This document shows, one piece after another, positions 5,449 to 8,847 of a stretch of 8,847 nt of DNA. The number at the start of each line of letters is the position of its first letter. Positions within the stretch are counted from its first letter, which is position 1. The stretch is from CAVSUR01 sp052143655. GTDB taxonomy: Bacteria; Actinomycetota; Actinomycetes; Streptosporangiales; Streptosporangiaceae. The notes beneath the pieces are model-generated. The model had not been told where the DNA came from. It searched no databases and saw nothing but the letters and a program-made list of their open reading frames with translations. The DNA is taken from contig JBKQSL010000491.1 in NCBI GenBank assembly GCA_052143655.1, positions 1 through 8,847 on the forward strand. The letters run 5' to 3'. The position numbers and the translations under genes were made by a program.

Positions 5449-6540
5449 TCAGGGCCGGGCGCTGCGCTTCAGGTCGCCGATTCCCAGCGAGCCGTCACCG
5501 GCGGGGCCGCCGGACGACGCGCGGGCGGGACCGGCTGCAGCCGCGGCCGTGCTGGCCGGGCGCGCTGCGGCCGCGGGCCCGGACGGCGGGCCGGGCAGGT
5601 CGTCCAGCCAGTCGGCCGAGGGTACGAAGAACAGGCCGCCGGTGACTGCCGTGGAGAAGTCGAGGATCCGGTCGGTATTGCCGGGCGGGCTGCCGATGAA
5701 CATGTTCGCCAGCATCTGCTCGGTCACCTCGGGAGTGGCGGCGTACCCGATGAAATAGGTGCCGAACTCCCCGTGCCCGGCCCGGCCGAAGGGCATGTTG
5801 GCGCGCAGGATCTGGCGCTGCTCGCCGTCCGGGCCGGTGATGGTGTTCAGGGCGACGTGCGAGTCAGCCGGCTTGCTCTCCTCCGGCAGCTCGATGTTGG
5901 ACAGCTTGGTCCGGCCGACGGCTTTCTCCTGCTCCTCAGTGCGCAGGGCATTCCAGGCCGGCAGGTCGTGCAGGTACTTCTGGACGATCACGTAACTGCC
6001 CGCGGCGAACTCCGGGTCCTCGCCGCCGATGAGGACCGCCGCCGCGGCCGCCCGGCCGGCCGGGTTCTCCGTCCCGTCGACGAATCCCAGCAGGTCCCGC
6101 TCGTCGAAGTAGCGGAATCCCTGCACCTCGTCCTGCACGCGCACGCAGCCGCGCAGCCGGTCCATGATCTGCGCGGCCAGCTCGAAGCACGTGTCCAGGT
6201 GCTCGGCCCGCAGGTGAAAGAGCAGGTCCCCCGGCGTGGCCACAGCCCGGTGCCGGGCGCCGGCCAGCTCGGTGAACGGGTGCAGCCCGGCTGGGCGCGG
6301 GCCGGCGAACAGGCGGTCCCAGGCATCGGAGCCGATCCCGGCCACACACGTCAGGGCGTCCTCCGGCAGCCGGAACCCGACCGACCGCACCAGGCCGCTC
6401 AGATCCGCCAGCAGGTCGCGGGCCGTCGGCTCGCCGCCCGGCTCGATCGTGAGCACCAGGAAGATGGCCGCTCTCGTCAGCTGCCTGAGCACCGGCTGCG
6501 GTTCCGGCGGCTGGGGTTCCGGGAGCTGCGGCTCTGTCAT
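5449..6540 (-). CDS. dypB: DypB-type dye-decolourising haem peroxidase with encapsulin-targeting C-terminus
   Basis: A haem peroxidase that uses hydrogen peroxide to oxidise dyes, phenolics or Mn(II). The 363-residue frame carries the Dyp signature GFVDG (152-156) with catalytic Asp155, the proximal haem ligand His228 in DSHVALN, and distal Arg246 and Asn248 in ILRANMPFG. These lie two residues beyond the equivalent positions I recall for Rhodococcus DypB (D153, H226, R244, N246), so the active site is complete. A Pro/Ala/Gly linker (317-348) leads to the C-terminal DGSLGIGDLKRSARP, which closely matches the cargo-loading peptide (consensus about DGSLGIGSLKGS) that packs Dyp peroxidases into encapsulin nanocompartments. 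ATG 6540 is preferred because AAGGAG lies 9 bases upstream; ATG 6546 has only 3 bases of spacing. The N-terminus repeats PEPQP motifs. No encapsulin gene follows within the window, though it usually does. Confidence 0.95.
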   Translation of the reverse strand: MTEPQLPEPQPPEPQPVLRQLTRAAIFLVLTIEPGGEPTARDLLADLSGLVRSVGFRLPEDALTCVAGIGSDAWDRLFAGPRPAGLHPFTELAGARHRAVATPGDLLFHLRAEHLDTCFELAAQIMDRLRGCVRVQDEVQGFRYFDERDLLGFVDGTENPAGRAAAAAVLIGGEDPEFAAGSYVIVQKYLHDLPAWNALRTEEQEKAVGRTKLSNIELPEESKPADSHVALNTITGPDGEQRQILRANMPFGRAGHGEFGTYFIGYAATPEVTEQMLANMFIGSPPGNTDRILDFSTAVTGGLFFVPSADWLDDLPGPPSGPAAAARPASTAAAAAGPARASSGGPAGDGSLGIGDLKRSARP

Positions 6541-6555
6541 GATCATCTGCTCCTT

Positions 6556-6593
6556 CGCGAGAGCACCGCCTACAGTCTGTCCCTTCTCTCGCG
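6556..6593 (-). promoter_or_regulatory. Inverted repeat in the dyp leader next to the ribosome binding site
   Basis: CGCGAGAG and CTCTCGCG (6556-6563 and 6586-6593) are perfect 8-bp arms with a 22-base spacer. In the minus-strand transcript the hairpin would end directly before AAGGAG (6555-6550), the ribosome binding site of dyp. It could affect initiation or be a repressor site. Confidence 0.4.
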
Positions 6594-6651
6594 GCGCCGA
6601 AGCCCGTCACTGCCATCCGGCCAGCCTGGGCCGCAGGCACGCCCCGCGGCT

Positions 6652-6680
6652 GGCACTGGACAGCGAGGGATGTCAGTGCC
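6652..6680 (+). promoter_or_regulatory. Inverted repeat upstream of the YjbR gene
   Basis: GGCACTG (6652-6658) and CAGTGCC (6674-6680) are perfect arms, extended inward by ACA/TGT with one bulged G, leaving an 8-base loop. TAGCCT (6687-6692), a TANNNT -10 candidate, follows closely, so the repeat would lie around -20 to -50 of that promoter. Operator or hairpin; no clear -35 is visible. Confidence 0.35.
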
Positions 6681-6714
6681 GGGCTCTAGCCTGTGTGCAT
6701 GCGCGGCCGGACCT

Positions 6715-6720
6715 AGGAGG
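6715..6720 (+). promoter_or_regulatory. Strong ribosome binding site of the YjbR gene
   Basis: AGGAGG, 7 bases before ATG 6728. It settles the start, although the frame is open further upstream. Confidence 0.85.
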
Positions 6721-6727
6721 AATCTGG

Positions 6728-7096
6728 ATGGCTGACGCGAGCGATGTGCGCCGGCTCGCGCTGTCGCTGCCCGGCGCCGAGGAGATCGACTGCGACGGTT
6801 TCGACTTCCGGGTGGGCGGCAAGGGCTTCGTCTGGTCCTACCCTGAGCGCGTGCCCGGCCAGGCACGGGTGATCCGGACCGACATCGCGGTGCTGTACGT
6901 TGGCGACGAGGCCGAGAAGCAGGCCCTGCTGCTCGGTGAGCCCGAGATCTTCTTCACCGCGCCCGGCTACGACGGCTGGCCGCTGGTGATGCTGCGGCTG
7001 CCCGAAGTGGACGGCGGGCGCCTGGCGGAGCTTGTCACCGACGCATGGCGGATGCGGGCCCCGGGCTCGCTCGCCGGCGAGCCCGGGATCTGCTGA
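6728..7096 (+). CDS. MmcQ/YjbR family DNA-binding-like protein
   Basis: A 122-residue protein of the MmcQ/YjbR (former DUF419) family: small alpha/beta cytoplasmic proteins with a fold like a double-wing DNA-binding domain. The molecular role is not established. Family features are VRRLALSLPGAEE (7-19), FRVGGKGFVW (27-36), a middle strand AVLYVGDEAEKQALL (54-68), EPEIFFTAPGYDGWPLVMLRL (71-91) and the C-terminal helix LAELVTDAWRMRAP (99-112). The length is normal and the frame intact. It is divergent from the dyp gene across 187 bases. The two could respond to a shared signal, but nothing in the sequence proves it. The gene to its right converges. Confidence 0.9.
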   Translation: MADASDVRRLALSLPGAEEIDCDGFDFRVGGKGFVWSYPERVPGQARVIRTDIAVLYVGDEAEKQALLLGEPEIFFTAPGYDGWPLVMLRLPEVDGGRLAELVTDAWRMRAPGSLAGEPGIC

Positions 7097-7141
7097 GACT
7101 CATCTCGCATGCCTGCCTGACCGGTGACCGGGCGCCTCGGC

Positions 7142-7165
7142 GGCCTGGTCCGGCTCGCCAGGGCC
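7142..7165. terminator. Weak stem-loop between converging genes
   Basis: GGCCTGG (7142-7148) and CCAGGGCC (7158-7165) pair with one bulge around a 9-base loop. It lies in the 198-base gap between the ends of the YjbR gene and the small membrane protein gene, where a bidirectional terminator would be expected. There is no T-tract. I see nothing else in 7097-7294. Confidence 0.25.
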
Positions 7166-7294
7166 GGCGTCCGGGTCACGGCGCCCTTCGCAGACGTCCT
7201 GCCACCGGGGCGCCTCCACTCCGGCCGTCCACAGCACGGTCTGCGCTGACTGGCCTGTCATCAGCTCCCCCGGTGCGATATGACAGCAGTCAGG

Positions 7295-7639
7295 TCACGC
7301 GCTGGTGCCCTGGCGTGCCCCGGTGCCGTCCTGCCAGGTGCCGGCGGCTGCTGCCGCGGCCGCCCTGGCCTGCGCCCACTTCAGCCTGGCTGCTTCGCTC
7401 GGCGGCATTTCCATCCCCCGGATCCACTGACGGGTGGCCGAGAGCAGATGCGCACCGCCGACGACGAAGCCGGCGAGGGCGATCAGGGAGCCGGCCGCGA
7501 CAAGCGCCCCGCCTGTGATCATCGGGCCGGACCTGAGCTGCGGGCCGCCGCTGCTCTGCTGCGTGCTGCTCGACATGGCATCATCCCGGAGGTCGTCGTT
7601 GATCGTCACCTTCACCCGCCGCAGGCTGCCGGACATCAC
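7295..7639 (-). CDS. Small predicted membrane protein
   Basis: Up to 114 residues of unknown function. A single hydrophobic segment (ITGGALVAAGSLIALAGFVVGGAHLL, about 41-66 from the outermost start) is followed by SATRQWIRGMEMPPSEAARLKWAQARAAAAAAAGTWQ, a basic and Ala-rich tail. I recall similar short proteins with the ATR.W...ME.PPSE..KLKWAQ pattern as common in streptomycete-like actinobacteria; no role is known to me. The start is uncertain: GTG 7639, ATG 7636, an internal GTG that would open VTINDDLRDD, and ATG 7576 (giving MSSSTQQSSGG) are all possible, and none has a good Shine-Dalgarno sequence. It begins about 21 bases after the glycoside hydrolase stop on the same strand, so co-transcription is likely. 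Confidence 0.75.
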   Translation of the reverse strand: MMSGSLRRVKVTINDDLRDDAMSSSTQQSSGGPQLRSGPMITGGALVAAGSLIALAGFVVGGAHLLSATRQWIRGMEMPPSEAARLKWAQARAAAAAAAGTWQDGTGARQGTSA

Positions 7640-7660
7640 CCGGCAAGAGTGATACTGCGG

Positions 7661-8847
7661 TCATTCCCCGGCCTCCGTGCCGACGAGCCGGATGACATCT
7701 CCGACGGCTCTGACGGCGCCGTGCCGGCGGCGGATCACGTCGGCGATCACCCCGGTCCAGCCGGTCTGGTGGAAAGCGCCGATCGCTGCTCCGTTATCGC
7801 CGTGAAAGTACTCGCTGAAGATCAGGTTGTCGCGCCAGTCCGGATCGGTCTGCAGCCGGTCAGTCCCGCCGAAGCAGGGCCGCCGGCCATCGGCGCCGCG
7901 AGTGAAGATCGAGATGAGCCGGTCCTGCAGGTCGGCAGCGACCTTGTCCAGGCTCATGCGCCTGCCCGACCCGGCCGGGTACTCGATGGTGAACTCTTCG
8001 CCGAAGAACCGGTGGTAGCGCTCCAGCACGCTGATCATCAGGTAGTTCAGCGGGAACCAGAGCGGGCCGCGCCAGTTGGAGTTGCCGCCGAACATGGGCG
8101 TGGTGGACTCAGCGGGCTCATACTCGATGCGCGCGCTGATTCCCTCAACCTCGAGCTGATAGGGATGCTCGCGGTGATAGGCGGACAGCGCTCGCAGGCC
8201 GTAGGGAGACAGGAACTCGCTCTCGTCGAACGCCTTGGCCAGCAGCTTCTGCAGCCGCTGCACGCCGCACAGGCTGAGCAGCAGCCGCTGCTGGCCCGCT
8301 TCCCCGCGCAGCAGGCCGGCCTCGCCGAGCTTTTCCCGGTCCGCCATGCCGTGCCGGCGCAGGAAATCCGCGAACTGCTTGCCGACCGCGAGCGAGCGCT
8401 GCAGATCATCCTCGTCGACCACCGCGGCCGCCAGGGCAGGGATGATCCCGACCATCGAGCGGACCTTCACCGGCACCACGGCGCCGCCCGGCGTCTTGAG
8501 CCGGTCGTAATACAGGCCGTCGGCCTCGTCCCACAGGCCCAGCCCGTCCAGCGCCTCGGTGATCGCAGCGAAGTGCTCCAGGAACTTCAGCACGAGATCC
8601 ACGCCGGGCCGCTGGCCGGACCGGTTCAGGATCACGGCCATGGAGCCCATGGCGATGGCGTAAAAGCCCATCCAGCCGGTGGCGTCGGACTGCTCCAGGA
8701 CACCGCCGACGGGCAGGTGGGAGCGGTCGATCGGGCCGATGTTGTCCAGGCCGAGGAAGCCGCCCTCGAACAGGTTGTTGCCCTCGGCGTCCTCGCGGTT
8801 GACCCACCAGGTGAAGTTCACCAGCAGCTTGTCGAAGATCCGGCTGA
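7661..8847 (-). CDS. GH63/MGH1-like glycoside hydrolase, C-terminal ~395 residues (5' end beyond right edge)
   Basis: The frame is open to the right edge (upstream codons read SRIFDKLLVNFTWWVNRED), so the apparent GTG at 8821 is internal. The visible part resembles bacterial glucosidases of the (alpha/alpha)6-barrel group annotated as GH63 or mannosylglycerate-hydrolase-like. Conserved blocks in order are WWVNREDAEGNNLFEGGFLGLDN, EQSDATGWMGFYAIAM, LGLWDEADGLYYD, VKVRSMVGIIP, the late core MFGGNSNWRGPLWFPLNYL, GSGRRMSL, CFGGTDRLQTDPDWRDNLIFSEYFHGDNG and HQTGWTGVIADVI. These proteins hydrolyse alpha-glucosidic or related bonds; the substrate here is unknown. No signal peptide can be judged because the N-terminus is missing. 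The reading frame has no visible damage, and the small membrane protein gene follows closely. Confidence 0.88.
   Translation of the reverse strand, partial: SRIFDKLLVNFTWWVNREDAEGNNLFEGGFLGLDNIGPIDRSHLPVGGVLEQSDATGWMGFYAIAMGSMAVILNRSGQRPGVDLVLKFLEHFAAITEALDGLGLWDEADGLYYDRLKTPGGAVVPVKVRSMVGIIPALAAAVVDEDDLQRSLAVGKQFADFLRRHGMADREKLGEAGLLRGEAGQQRLLLSLCGVQRLQKLLAKAFDESEFLSPYGLRALSAYHREHPYQLEVEGISARIEYEPAESTTPMFGGNSNWRGPLWFPLNYLMISVLERYHRFFGEEFTIEYPAGSGRRMSLDKVAADLQDRLISIFTRGADGRRPCFGGTDRLQTDPDWRDNLIFSEYFHGDNGAAIGAFHQTGWTGVIADVIRRRHGAVRAVGDVIRLVGTEAGE

Noticed and set aside
5308..6735. A 475-codon plus-strand open frame opposite the dyp gene
   Set aside because: It mirrors a well-recognised peroxidase with complete active-site motifs. 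Its own translation is low-complexity Arg/Gly/Ala-rich and matches nothing.

Overview
The window is very GC-rich with strongly G/C-biased third codon positions. The families present (DypB with an encapsulin tag, DUF5996, MmcQ/YjbR, a MarR regulator next to an MMPL stub, GH63-like glucosidase) point to a high-GC actinobacterium. Nothing here fixes the genus. Most genes lie on the minus strand; only an MMPL stub, an MFS transporter and a YjbR protein are on the plus strand.

Left end (1-1226): a gluconate kinase gene overlaps by 11 bases the start of a GMC-family FAD oxidoreductase that runs off the left edge. The pair suggests sugar oxidation to gluconate followed by phosphorylation. The GMC frame is broken by an exact 16-bp tandem duplication, which creates a stop, and by an apparent 1-base loss about 50 bases further on that restores the frame. 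A gene-free stretch follows (1227-1669), then a DUF5996 gene (1670-2584).

Centre (2585-5216): a MarR regulator has a small array of 14-bp tandem repeats behind it and an AT-rich divergent promoter with alternating TCTTA/TAAGA half-sites in front of it. The divergent gene is only the first ~70 residues of an MMPL-type exporter. It is followed by a perfect 24-bp palindrome and an intact MFS transporter. Converging on that is a second, MFS_3-like transporter reduced to its first ~24 residues joined out of frame to its last ~100. This part looks like a transporter region eroded by deletions.

Right part (5216-8847): a DypB-type peroxidase ends in a textbook encapsulin-targeting peptide, but no shell gene follows. 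A 70-codon cysteine-rich ORF and the transporter remnant occupy that place. Upstream and divergent is an intact MmcQ/YjbR gene. The right end holds a small membrane protein downstream of a GH63/MGH1-like glycoside hydrolase that enters from beyond the right edge.

The most notable points are the tagged peroxidase without a neighbouring shell, the fine structure of the GMC lesions, and the deletion scars around the MarR locus. I found no RNA genes, CRISPR array or insertion sequence.
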